Source of the DNA: Gemmobacter sp.
GTDB taxonomy: Bacteria; Pseudomonadota; Alphaproteobacteria; Rhodobacterales; Rhodobacteraceae
Reading direction: 5' to 3'
DNA: 33,271 bases
Assembly (NCBI GenBank): GCA_030834485.1
Contig: JAUREX010000006.1
Coordinates: 1-33,271, forward strand
The notes beneath the pieces are model-generated. The model was not told where the DNA came from, made no database searches, and saw nothing but the letters and a program-made list of their open reading frames with translations. The translations under genes and the position numbers were made by a program. Numbering within the stretch: position 1 is the stretch's first letter; each line of letters begins with the position of its first letter. Positions 10,446 through 18,263 of this stretch are shown in pieces.

Positions 10446-11264
10446 GTGCTGGCGGCGACCGTCCACGGGGAGGATGAGGGGGGGCGCCCCCTCGTCATCG
10501 CGCATGGGCTTTATGGGGCGGGGCGCAACTGGGGCGCCATCGCCAAGCGGCTCGCGCAGGACGGCCGGCGCGTCATCTGCCCCGACATGCGCAACCATGG
10601 CGCCTCGCCCTGGGATGGCGTGCACGACTATCCCGCGATGGCCGCCGATCTGGCCGGGCTGATCGCGTCCGAGGCGGGGGGCGTGGCCGATGTGCTCGGC
10701 CATTCGATGGGGGGCAAGGCGGCGATGGCGCTCGCGCTACTCCATCCGGGGCGGGTCGGGCGCCTCATCGTCGCCGACATCGCCCCCATCGCCTATGGCC
10801 ATGCGGGCGCGCAGCGCGCGATCGTCGCAGCACTTGGTGCCCTCGATCTCGCGGGCGTCGCGACCCGGGCCGAGGCCGACCGCCGGCTTCAGCCCGCGAT
10901 CCCCGACGCGGGCCTGCGGGCCTTTCTGCTCATGTCGCTCGAGATCGGCCCGCAGGGCGCGCGCTGGCGGTTGAATCTCGAGGTTCTGGCGGCGCGGATG
11001 GACCAGATCACCGGCTGGCCCGACCTGCCCGGACGGTTCGAGGGGCCCACGCTCTTTCTGACCGGGGCGCTTTCGGCCTATGTGCGCCCCGAGCACCACG
11101 GCGCGATCCGCGCGCTGTTTCCCGCGGCCGAGTTCGCGACGCTCGAGGGCGCGGGGCATTGGCTGCACGCCGACCGCCCGGCCGAATTCATCGCGGCGGT
11201 CTCGGGCTGGCTCGGCCGACCCGAGCCTCAGGAGGCATCCTCCCACCGCCCCGCGATCGCCTGA
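10446..11264 (+). CDS. Alpha/beta hydrolase (YbfF-like esterase), GTG start likely
   Basis: LVIAHGLYGAGRNWGAIAKRLAQDGRRVICPDMRNHGASPW, GHSMGGKAAMALAL nucleophile elbow, GAGHWLHADRP catalytic His. Confidence 0.88.
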   Translation: MLAATVHGEDEGGRPLVIAHGLYGAGRNWGAIAKRLAQDGRRVICPDMRNHGASPWDGVHDYPAMAADLAGLIASEAGGVADVLGHSMGGKAAMALALLHPGRVGRLIVADIAPIAYGHAGAQRAIVAALGALDLAGVATRAEADRRLQPAIPDAGLRAFLLMSLEIGPQGARWRLNLEVLAARMDQITGWPDLPGRFEGPTLFLTGALSAYVRPEHHGAIRALFPAAEFATLEGAGHWLHADRPAEFIAAVSGWLGRPEPQEASSHRPAIA

Positions 11265-11600
11265 TCGGCGGTCCGCATCAGCCGCGCCCAGGTCGCGGCC
11301 AGCGCGGTCGCGTTCCCGGCATCGAGGCAGGCCGCGACATCGTCCGCGACCCGCGCGATCACCGGCAGGCCCAGATGCTCGCCGATCCGGCGCAGGCGGC
11401 GCAGGTTGCGCGAAAAGCCCTGCAGGTCGCGCCCGGCATATTGCGCCGAAAGCTCGCCCCTGACGACGCAGAGCTCGTTCATCGCGCTCGACCAGCGCCT
11501 GCACCTCATCCCCCCCCAGTTGCGCATAAAGAACCTCGATCCGCGAGGAATCGAGCAAGACCCGCTCATGCGGCATGAGCCGCAGCACTTCGGCTGGCAT
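11228..11600 (-). pseudogene. Small Hpt-domain-like hypothetical gene with apparent frameshift near 11480-11490
   Basis: N-terminal frame MPAEVLRLMPHERVLLDSSRIEVLYAQLGGDEVQALVER, then frame switch to AMNELCVVRGELSAQYAGRDLQGFSRNLRRLRRIGEHLGLPVIARVADDVAACLDAGNATALAATWARLMRTADQAIAGRWEDAS. Confidence 0.55.
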
Positions 11601-11737
11601 GACAATCCCCAGACACCACTTCACCCGATGCCGAGCATGCCGGGGCGCGGTGAAGAATTGGTTGTGCGCCGGATTGAAGCGGGCGGAAAATTCGGTCAAA
11701 TGCAAGATGCTGCGCATCGGCGCAGGGGAGGCCTTGC

Positions 11738-12391
11738 ATGATCCCGGGCATCCGACCCCTGCCGGGGTTCCTGGTCCAGCGTTTCCACGGCTGGCGCGCC
11801 ACGACCTGGCGCGAGAACAAGGCATGGTATCGCCGCCTCGCGCAGGACGGGCAGCATCCGCGCACCATGGTGATCTCGTGCTGCGACAGCCGGGTGCATG
11901 TGACCTCGATCTTCGGGGCAGATGAGGGCGAATTTTTCATTCACCGCAATATCGCGAGCCTCGTGCCCCCCTTCAACCCGGACGGCGAATATCACGGCAC
12001 CTCGGCCGCGATCGAATACGCGGTGACGACGCTGCGGGTCGCGCATGTGGTGGTGCTCGGCCACGCCAATTGCGGCGGGGTGCGCGGCTGCCACGACATG
12101 TGCCAGGGCCACGCCCCCGAGCTTTAGGCCGCAACGAGCTTCGTCGGCCGCTGGATGGCGATGCTGCGCCCCGCCTGGACCGAGGTCGCCGGGATCGCCG
12201 AAGAGACATCGCGGGTGCACGCGCTCGAAAAGGCGGCGGTCGTGCTGTCGCTGCGCAACCTGCTGACATTTCCCTTCGTGGCGAAGGCGGTCGAGGCCGA
12301 AGAGATGACGCTCCACGGCCTCTGGACCTCGATGGGCGAGGGAAGCCTCGAGGTCTACGATCCCGAGACGGGCGGGTTCGTGGCGCTCTGA
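11738..12391 (+). pseudogene. Beta-class carbonic anhydrase interrupted by an in-frame TAG at 12125-12127
   Basis: VISCCDSRVHVTSIFGADEGEFFIHRNIASLVPP, VVVLGHANCGGVRG; the same frame continues after TAG as AATSFVGRWMAMLRPAWTEVAG...FPFVAKAVEAEEMTLHGLWTSMGEGSLEVYDPETGGFVAL. Confidence 0.88.
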
Positions 12392-13041
12392 ACCGGGGCA
12401 AAGCGCGCCGCGAGATCGGCCGCGATCGCGCGGTCGGTCGCATCCTCGGGCCCCCGCGCCCAGGGGCGGAAGCGCGCCCGGAACGCCGCGATCAGGGCAT
12501 CCGCCGGCGCCGGGGGATAGCCAAAGCGCGCGAGGCTCTGGCCGAGCGGCGGGCCATCCGTGGCCGCGGGCTCGGCCCAGACCGCATGGCCCGCACGCGC
12601 CAGCGCGCGCCAGTCGAAGCGGGGGCCCGGATCGGCCTTGCGCGTCGGCGCAAGGTCGGCGTGCCCGATCACGCCCTGCGGCGCGATCGCGTGGCGCGCG
12701 CGCAGATCGCCCACAAGCGCGCAGAGCGCCGCGATCTGGGGCTGCGGATAGGGATGATCGCCCCGGTTCTGCAACTCGATCCCGATCGAGGCCGAGTTCA
12801 CATCCGCGCACCCCGCCCAGGCGCCCGCCCCCGCATGCCAGGCGCGCGCCTCTTCGGGCACGAGCGACCAGAGCGTGCCGTCAAGGTCGATGAGGTAATG
12901 CGCCGACACCTCGGTCGCCGGGTCGCAGAGCCGCGCAAGCGCGTCGGCCGCACTCGGCATCGCGGTGTAGTGGAGCACGATCAGATGCGGCGCGACACCG
13001 CCGCGCCGGGGGCCGAAATTGGGCGAAGGGCAGGCCCGCAT
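12355..13041 (-). CDS. N-acetylmuramoyl-L-alanine amidase (AmiD/AmpD-like, Amidase_2)
   Basis: SPNFGPRRGGVAPHLIVLHYTAM, SAHYLIDLDGTLWSLVPEEARAWHAG, NSASIGIELQN, VIGHADLAPTRKADPGPRFDW. Confidence 0.9.
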   Translation of the reverse strand: MRACPSPNFGPRRGGVAPHLIVLHYTAMPSAADALARLCDPATEVSAHYLIDLDGTLWSLVPEEARAWHAGAGAWAGCADVNSASIGIELQNRGDHPYPQPQIAALCALVGDLRARHAIAPQGVIGHADLAPTRKADPGPRFDWRALARAGHAVWAEPAATDGPPLGQSLARFGYPPAPADALIAAFRARFRPWARGPEDATDRAIAADLAARFAPVQSATNPPVSGS

Positions 13042-13051
13042 CGGGCGGGCG

Positions 13052-13534
13052 TCAGCGCAGCGCGAGGCGGAAGGGGCGCGGATCCCAGCCGCAGGCAAAG
13101 CCGTCGCCGTCGGGGTCGATGCCGAGGCGGTCGCGCTCGGGCCCGCCGGCCTTGAGGAACGCCTCCTGCGCGAGGTCGGGTGCGGGATAGCGCCCGCAGG
13201 CGCGCGCATAGCTCTGGAGGCGGATATCGCTGCGCTTCCAGCGCTGCTGGCCCGGCTGGTGGCGGGTCTGGAGCGCGAAGTCGATGATGATCGGCCGCTC
13301 CACCCCGGCGGTGTCGGGCAGCGCGGTGGGCGGGATGAAGACATATTGCTGACGCTGCGCCGCGAGGCGCTCGCGGTCGCTCTCGATCGTCTCGCGCGCG
13401 GCGACGGCGTTGAAATCCTGCTCGTCCGAGATGCCGGCCTTGCCGGCCTCGGCGGCGGCTGCGGCCTCATCGACGGGCGGCTCGGCACAGCCCGCAAGCG
13501 CGAGGGCGAGGACAATCAGGGCAAGCGGGCGCAT
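13052..13534 (-). CDS. Predicted lipoprotein with excalibur-like calcium-binding C-terminal motif
   Basis: MRPLALIVLALALAGCAEPP signal peptide with lipobox; C-terminal GIDPDGDGFACGWDP. Confidence 0.75.
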   Translation of the reverse strand: MRPLALIVLALALAGCAEPPVDEAAAAAEAGKAGISDEQDFNAVAARETIESDRERLAAQRQQYVFIPPTALPDTAGVERPIIIDFALQTRHQPGQQRWKRSDIRLQSYARACGRYPAPDLAQEAFLKAGGPERDRLGIDPDGDGFACGWDPRPFRLALR

Positions 13535-13565
13535 CATGGATCGAAACCTCCGGGCCGAAGCCGCC

Positions 13566-15044
13566 CTACCACCATCTCGCGGGCTTGGCCACGAAACCCG
13601 CCGCCTTTTCCAGCACATGCGCGTGAGCGAGAAGCCCCGCCTCATCCCACGGCCGGCCGATCAGTTGCAGCCCGAGCGGCAGCCCCTGCGCGTCGAGCCC
13701 GACCGGCACCGCAATGCCGGGAAGCCCCGCGAGGTTCACCGTCACGGTGAACACGTCGTTGAGATACATCGCCACCGGATCGGCCGAGGCCTGCGCGCCC
13801 AGCTCGAACGCGGCCGACGGCGTCGCGGGCGTCAGGATCGCGTCGATCCCCTCGGCAAAGGCGGTCTCGAAGTCGCGCCGGATCAGCGCGCGCACCTTGC
13901 GGGCGCGGTTGTAATAGGCGTCATAGAACCCCGCCGAGAGGACATAGGTCCCGATCATGATGCGCCGGCGCACCTCGGGGCCGAAGCCCTCGGCGCGCGT
14001 GCGCTCATACATCTCGACGATCCCCTCGCCGGGCCCGAGCGTCGCGCGGTGGCCATAGCGCACCCCATCATAGCGCGCGAGGTTCGAGGACGCCTCGGCG
14101 GGCGCGATGACGTAATAGGCGGGCAGGGCGTATTTCGTGTGCGGCAGCGAGATGTCGACGATCTCGGCGCCCGCGTCGCGCAGCATCGCCGCGCCCTCGG
14201 ACCAGAGCCGCTCGATCTCGGCGGGCATGCCGTCCATGCGGTATTCGCGCGGGATGCCGATGCGCCGGCCGCGGATGTCGCCCGTGAGTGCCGCCTCGAA
14301 ATCGGGCACGGGCAGCGCGGCCGAGGTCGCATCCTTCGCATCCTCGCCCGCGATTGCCTGCAGGAAGATCGCGGCGTCGCGCACCGTCTTGGTCATCGGC
14401 CCCGCCTGATCGAGCGATGAGGCGAAGGCCACGATCCCCCAGCGCGAGACGCGCCCATAGGTGGGCTTGAGGCCGACGATCCCGGTAAACGCCGCGGGCT
14501 GGCGGATCGAGCCGCCCGTGTCCGTCCCAGTCGCGGCAAGGCAGAGGTCCGCCGCCACCGCCGCCGCCGACCCGCCCGACGATCCGCCCGGCGTCAGCCG
14601 CCGGTCGTCGACCTTCCAGGGGTTGACGGCGGGGCCGTAGCACGAGGTCTCGTTCGACGAACCCATCGCGAATTCGTCCATGTTGAGCTTGCCGAGCATG
14701 ACGGCGCCGGCCTCGAAAAGCCGCGCGGTCACGGTCGATTCATACTCGGGCCGAAACCCCCCGAGGATGTTCGAGGCCGCCTGCGAGGCGACGCCCCGCG
14801 TGCAGAAGAGGTCCTTGATCCCGACCGGGATCCCGCACATCGCCGGCGCCTCGCCCGCCGCAAGGCGCGCATCCGCCGCCCGCGCCTGATCGAGCGCGAT
14901 GTCGGGCGTGCGATGGACAAAGGCGCCGAGTTCGTCCGAGGTATCGATCGCGGCCAGGCACGACATGGTCAGATCGCGCGCGGAGATCTCGCGCCGGCGC
15001 AAGAGGTCGCGCGCCTCGGCGATCGAGAGGGTGTTGAGGGTCAT
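13566..15044 (-). CDS. gatA: Aspartyl/glutamyl-tRNA amidotransferase subunit A
   Basis: [82 protein letters not shown] amidase signature. Confidence 0.96.
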   Translation of the reverse strand: MTLNTLSIAEARDLLRRREISARDLTMSCLAAIDTSDELGAFVHRTPDIALDQARAADARLAAGEAPAMCGIPVGIKDLFCTRGVASQAASNILGGFRPEYESTVTARLFEAGAVMLGKLNMDEFAMGSSNETSCYGPAVNPWKVDDRRLTPGGSSGGSAAAVAADLCLAATGTDTGGSIRQPAAFTGIVGLKPTYGRVSRWGIVAFASSLDQAGPMTKTVRDAAIFLQAIAGEDAKDATSAALPVPDFEAALTGDIRGRRIGIPREYRMDGMPAEIERLWSEGAAMLRDAGAEIVDISLPHTKYALPAYYVIAPAEASSNLARYDGVRYGHRATLGPGEGIVEMYERTRAEGFGPEVRRRIMIGTYVLSAGFYDAYYNRARKVRALIRRDFETAFAEGIDAILTPATPSAAFELGAQASADPVAMYLNDVFTVTVNLAGLPGIAVPVGLDAQGLPLGLQLIGRPWDEAGLLAHAHVLEKAAGFVAKPARWW

Positions 15045-15328
15045 TCGACCACCTTCGGCACCGCGAAGAACCCCTCGCGCTGGTCGGGCGCGTTCGCGAG
15101 GATGCGCGCGGCCATCCCGCCCTCGGTCACCCGATCCTCGCGCAGTCTGAGCAGCATGGGCGTGACCGACGTCATCGGCTCGACGCCCGCGACATCGACC
15201 TCGTTCAACTGCTCCATGAAGCTCAGGATCCCCGAGAGTTCGCGGGCAAGCGCGGGGAGGTCTGCCTCCTCGACCCGGATTCGGGCGAGGCGGGCGACCT
15301 TGCGGGCGGTCTCGGGCGTGATCGACAT
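15041..15328 (-). CDS. gatC: Aspartyl/glutamyl-tRNA amidotransferase subunit C
   Basis: [56 protein letters not shown] overlap with gatA. Confidence 0.95.
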   Translation of the reverse strand: MSITPETARKVARLARIRVEEADLPALARELSGILSFMEQLNEVDVAGVEPMTSVTPMLLRLREDRVTEGGMAARILANAPDQREGFFAVPKVVE

Positions 15329-15395
15329 GGCAACTCCGGCGTCAGGCCGGGGCGGTTTACCCCCCCGGCCCGCGCGCTGCAAGCGCCGAGGACGC

Positions 15396-16013
15396 TCAGT
15401 TCTTGTGCGCGACCGTCCGCCAGAGGCCTTCGGTGATGAGCCGCCCGCCCGCGATGGCCGAATTGGCCCTGCGGCCGCGCGTCAGCAGCGGAAAGGGCAG
15501 GAACTTCGTCGACATGTAGCCGCCGCCGCGCATCGCCGAGTCGGCCCGCCGCCCCCGCGACAGGAGCGGGATGCCGAAGGCGTTCGAGATCAGCCCGCGC
15601 GCGAGATCGGCGCCCGGGATCATGTCCATGCTGAAGAAGCGCGGATGATCGGTCAGCACGCTGAGGTAGAGGTCCGAGCGGGCCGCCTCGGAGACATAGG
15701 CGTTCTCATCCGCGACGCCCGAGCGCAGCGGGTCGTGCGCATCGACGATCTGCATCGCGAGGCGCGCCGCCCCGATCGGGTTGAAGGGCGCGCGGCAGAC
15801 GACAAGCGCCTTGCCCCCGGCCGACATCTGGCCGGCATAGATCGCGGCCGAGGCCGCCGGCACGCGGGCCGCGCGGATCGCGGCCGCGGTGTCGCCCGCG
15901 CCCGCCTCGATCACATCGACGATCGCGGCCGGGAAGCCCTCGGCATGAAGCGCGTCGGCGACGGCCTGCGCCTTCGATTTGCTCGCATAGAGCCTTGAGA
16001 CGATGGTGGTCAT
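15396..16013 (-). CDS. Uncharacterised protein at the end of the puc operon, with duplicated PLL(S/T)RGRRA(D/N)SA motif
   Basis: 205 aa starting MTTIVSRLYASKSKAQAVADALHAEG; co-directional with and 75 nt downstream of pucC. Confidence 0.75.
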   Translation of the reverse strand: MTTIVSRLYASKSKAQAVADALHAEGFPAAIVDVIEAGAGDTAAAIRAARVPAASAAIYAGQMSAGGKALVVCRAPFNPIGAARLAMQIVDAHDPLRSGVADENAYVSEAARSDLYLSVLTDHPRFFSMDMIPGADLARGLISNAFGIPLLSRGRRADSAMRGGGYMSTKFLPFPLLTRGRRANSAIAGGRLITEGLWRTVAHKN

Positions 16014-16088
16014 GCTTTCCTCCGGTTCTCGGGCCCTTGGCGGGCCGCTTGGGTCTTCGAACGCGCGCGCAACGCGCATTCGCTTGTT

Positions 16089-17483
16089 CTAGCCTTGCGC
16101 GGCGCGACGTCTAGTCGCCTCGCGCATCAGCGGCAGCGCCGTCGCGAGCGCGACGAGGAGCAGGATCAGTTCGATCGCGAAGACGGCGACATAGGGGCCC
16201 TCGGCGCCATGGGCCGGGTCGGGCAGCGCGCGGATCAGATCGCGCAGGATCCCCGCGAGCGCGACCGCAAGCCCCGCCGCCGTCGCCTGCACCGCCCCCC
16301 ATGCCCCGAGCGCGAGGCCGATCTGCGCACGCGGCGCGGCCCGCATCGTGGCGGTCAGGGTCGCATGGCCGAAGATGCCCGCGCCGATCCCGACGAGGAG
16401 CACCGCGAGGATGAAGAGGCCCGTGCCCGTCCCGAAGGACGCAAGGATGATCGCGCCGAACCCCGGCAACCCGATCAGCGCCCCGAGTGCCGCGAGGCGC
16501 AGCGGAATGCCGCCCCGCCCAAGCACCCGCGCCGCGAGCGCGATGCCGATCAGTCCGCCCGCCGCCATCACCGCCGTGAGCCGCGTGGTCTGCGCGACCG
16601 ACATGCCGAGAACCTCGCCGCCATAGGGTTCGAGCAGCACATCCGCCATCCCGTAGCCCGCCGTGCCAAGCGCCACGAGCGCCAGGAGCCGCAGCGTCCC
16701 CGGCACGCGCATGAGGCCCGACCACGCCTCGGCGAATTCGGGCCGGGGCGTGGTGTCGGCGGCGCGGCGTCGGTCGCGCGGCTCCTGCTTCCAGATGGCG
16801 ACGACATTGAGCACGATGGTCGCGACCGCCGCCCCCTGCACGACGCGGATGAGGCGGCCGGGGGTGTAATCCTCAAGGAGCGCGCCGAAGATCAGCGCGC
16901 TGCCGATCATCCCGGCCAGAAGGGTCACATACATCAGCCCCACGACCCGCGGCTGGTCGGCCTCGGGCACAAGGTCGGTCGCGAGCGCAAGCCCGACCGT
17001 CTGGACCATATGCGCCCCCGCCCCGACCAGCAGGAACGCGATCGCAGCCCCGAGCGGGCCGAGCCAGAAGGGCGCATCGACAGCCTCGCCATAGCCCGAC
17101 AGCACCAGAAGCGCGAAGGGCATGATCGCGAAGCCGCCGAACTGCAGCATCGTGCCCTTCCAGATGAAGGGCACGCGCCGCCAGCCAAGCGCCGAGCGGT
17201 GCACATCCGAGCGATACCCCATGAGGGCGCGCAGGGGCGCAAACACCAGCGGCAGCGCCAGCATCACGCCGACGAGGGCGGCCGAGAGCTTCAGCTCGAC
17301 GATCATCACGCGATTGAGCGTGCCGACGAGCAGCACGAGCGACATGCCGACGCTGATCTGAAAGAGCGAGAGCCGCAGCAGACGCGCCAGCGGCAGATCG
17401 GGTGTCGCGACATCGGCGAAGGGTAGATAGCGCGGGGCCATGCGCGCCAGATTTCCGATCACATAGGCGCGGAAGTCGGCCAT
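16089..17483 (-). CDS. pucC: PucC/LhaA-family light-harvesting complex assembly protein (BCD family of MFS)
   Basis: 464 aa polytopic; LLRLSLFQISVGMSLVLLVGTLNRVMIVEL, ALMGYRSDVHRSALGWRRVPFIWKGTMLQFGGFAIMPFALLVLSG are PucC hallmarks. Confidence 0.93.
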   Translation of the reverse strand: MADFRAYVIGNLARMAPRYLPFADVATPDLPLARLLRLSLFQISVGMSLVLLVGTLNRVMIVELKLSAALVGVMLALPLVFAPLRALMGYRSDVHRSALGWRRVPFIWKGTMLQFGGFAIMPFALLVLSGYGEAVDAPFWLGPLGAAIAFLLVGAGAHMVQTVGLALATDLVPEADQPRVVGLMYVTLLAGMIGSALIFGALLEDYTPGRLIRVVQGAAVATIVLNVVAIWKQEPRDRRRAADTTPRPEFAEAWSGLMRVPGTLRLLALVALGTAGYGMADVLLEPYGGEVLGMSVAQTTRLTAVMAAGGLIGIALAARVLGRGGIPLRLAALGALIGLPGFGAIILASFGTGTGLFILAVLLVGIGAGIFGHATLTATMRAAPRAQIGLALGAWGAVQATAAGLAVALAGILRDLIRALPDPAHGAEGPYVAVFAIELILLLVALATALPLMREATRRRAAQG

Positions 17484-17543
17484 CGCACCCGAACCCTTCG
17501 CATGGGCACCCCCGACGGGCGCCGCTCGCGGGAAATGGAGAAC

Positions 17544-17575
17544 GGGCGGCCAGCGAGGGAGGTCGCCGGCCGCCC
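17544..17575 (-). promoter_or_regulatory. Stable stem-loop in the pucA-pucC intercistronic region (mRNA-stabilising or attenuating hairpin)
   Basis: GGGCGGCC ... GGCCGCCC perfect 8-bp arms (one further C-G pair outside), inner GCGA/TCGC pairing; 9 nt after pucA stop in the minus direction. Confidence 0.6.
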
Positions 17576-17584
17576 GCGTCCGCG

Positions 17585-17905
17585 TCAGTTCAGCGTAGCC
17601 GAACCCGCCGGAGCGCCGATCACGGCGCGCGCCGTGGTTCCGTCAGGCAGGATCACGAGGACCTGCTGGCCGACAGCGGCGGCGCCGCCCTCGACAAAGG
17701 CCACCTTGGCCACGCCATCGGCCGGCAGCGGCAGGGCTGCGGTCGCGCCCGCGCCGAGCGGCTGGCCCGAGAGGAAGTCGGCAACCCAGGTCGTGTTGCT
17801 CAGCACCGCGACATGCACGGCGAACGAGCCCACGGCCACGGCCGACAGGAAGAGGGGGATGCCGACCGTCGGCTTGACGACCAGCCACATCTTTGCGTTG
17901 TTCAT
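17585..17905 (-). CDS. pucA: Light-harvesting complex 2 alpha polypeptide with extended C-terminus
   Basis: MNNAKMWLVVKPTVGIPLFLSAVAVGSFAVHVAVLSNTTWVADFLSG aligns without gaps to LH2 alpha (K5, W7, P12, P17, H31, TTW40); AAGGAGG Shine-Dalgarno upstream. Confidence 0.95.
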   Translation of the reverse strand: MNNAKMWLVVKPTVGIPLFLSAVAVGSFAVHVAVLSNTTWVADFLSGQPLGAGATAALPLPADGVAKVAFVEGGAAAVGQQVLVILPDGTTARAVIGAPAGSATLN

Positions 17906-17919
17906 CTTGCGATCCTCCT

Positions 17920-18078
17920 TCAGCCGAGCCAGGGCGTCGTTGCGGCAACGAGGATGTGCGCGAGCAGGGCGATCGCCCCGAAGACGCGCGTGCCGTCGAT
18001 GAGGTAGCTGTGCACCTCTTCGGCTTCCTTCAGCGTCAGGCCGGTTGGCCAGACCTTGTCATGGTCATTTGCGGACAT
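17920..18078 (-). CDS. pucB: Light-harvesting complex 2 beta polypeptide (52 aa, not in the supplied ORF track)
   Basis: Reverse-strand translation MSANDHDKVWPTGLTLKEAEEVHSYLIDGTRVFGAIALLAHILVAATTPWLG*; GGAGG Shine-Dalgarno 5 nt upstream of ATG. Confidence 0.95.
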   Translation of the reverse strand: MSANDHDKVWPTGLTLKEAEEVHSYLIDGTRVFGAIALLAHILVAATTPWLG

Positions 18079-18208
18079 GCTTTCCTCCGTCCTTGGCAGT
18101 TTCCTGCGTGCTCCGGCCCTGCCCCGTCCGATGGGGCGCGCCGGTCTTCCCCTGCCCCTTGCCCCGGACGCTTGGGCGGCGCCTGAGGTGGGAACATGGG
18201 TGACATTT

Positions 18209-18226
18209 TGTCACAGTATGTGGACA
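18209..18226 (-). promoter_or_regulatory. PpsR/CrtJ-type operator 1 (TGT-N12-ACA), overlapping putative -10
   Basis: TGTCACAGTATGTGGACA; putative -10 TACTGT on minus strand at 18213-18218. Confidence 0.65.
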
Positions 18227-18234
18227 GCGGCAAG

Positions 18235-18252
18235 TGTAAATTGGGGCTGACA
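18235..18252 (-). promoter_or_regulatory. PpsR/CrtJ-type operator 2 (TGT-N12-ACA), overlapping putative -35
   Basis: TGTAAATTGGGGCTGACA; putative -35 TTTACA on minus strand at 18235-18240, 16 nt from the putative -10. Confidence 0.65.
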
Positions 18253-18263
18253 GTGGGGCCACG

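Noticed and set aside
11510-11517. 8-C homopolymer as a phase-variable switch
   Set aside because: The apparent frame break maps about 25 nt away (near GAGCGCGATG) and family-like residues DEVQALVER follow the tract in the original frame, so the tract itself is not the breakpoint
18121-18137. GCCCC-N7-GGGGC hairpin in the pucB leader as a riboswitch or sRNA target
   Set aside because: Only 5 bp in a very GC-rich leader; no conserved riboswitch pattern recognised
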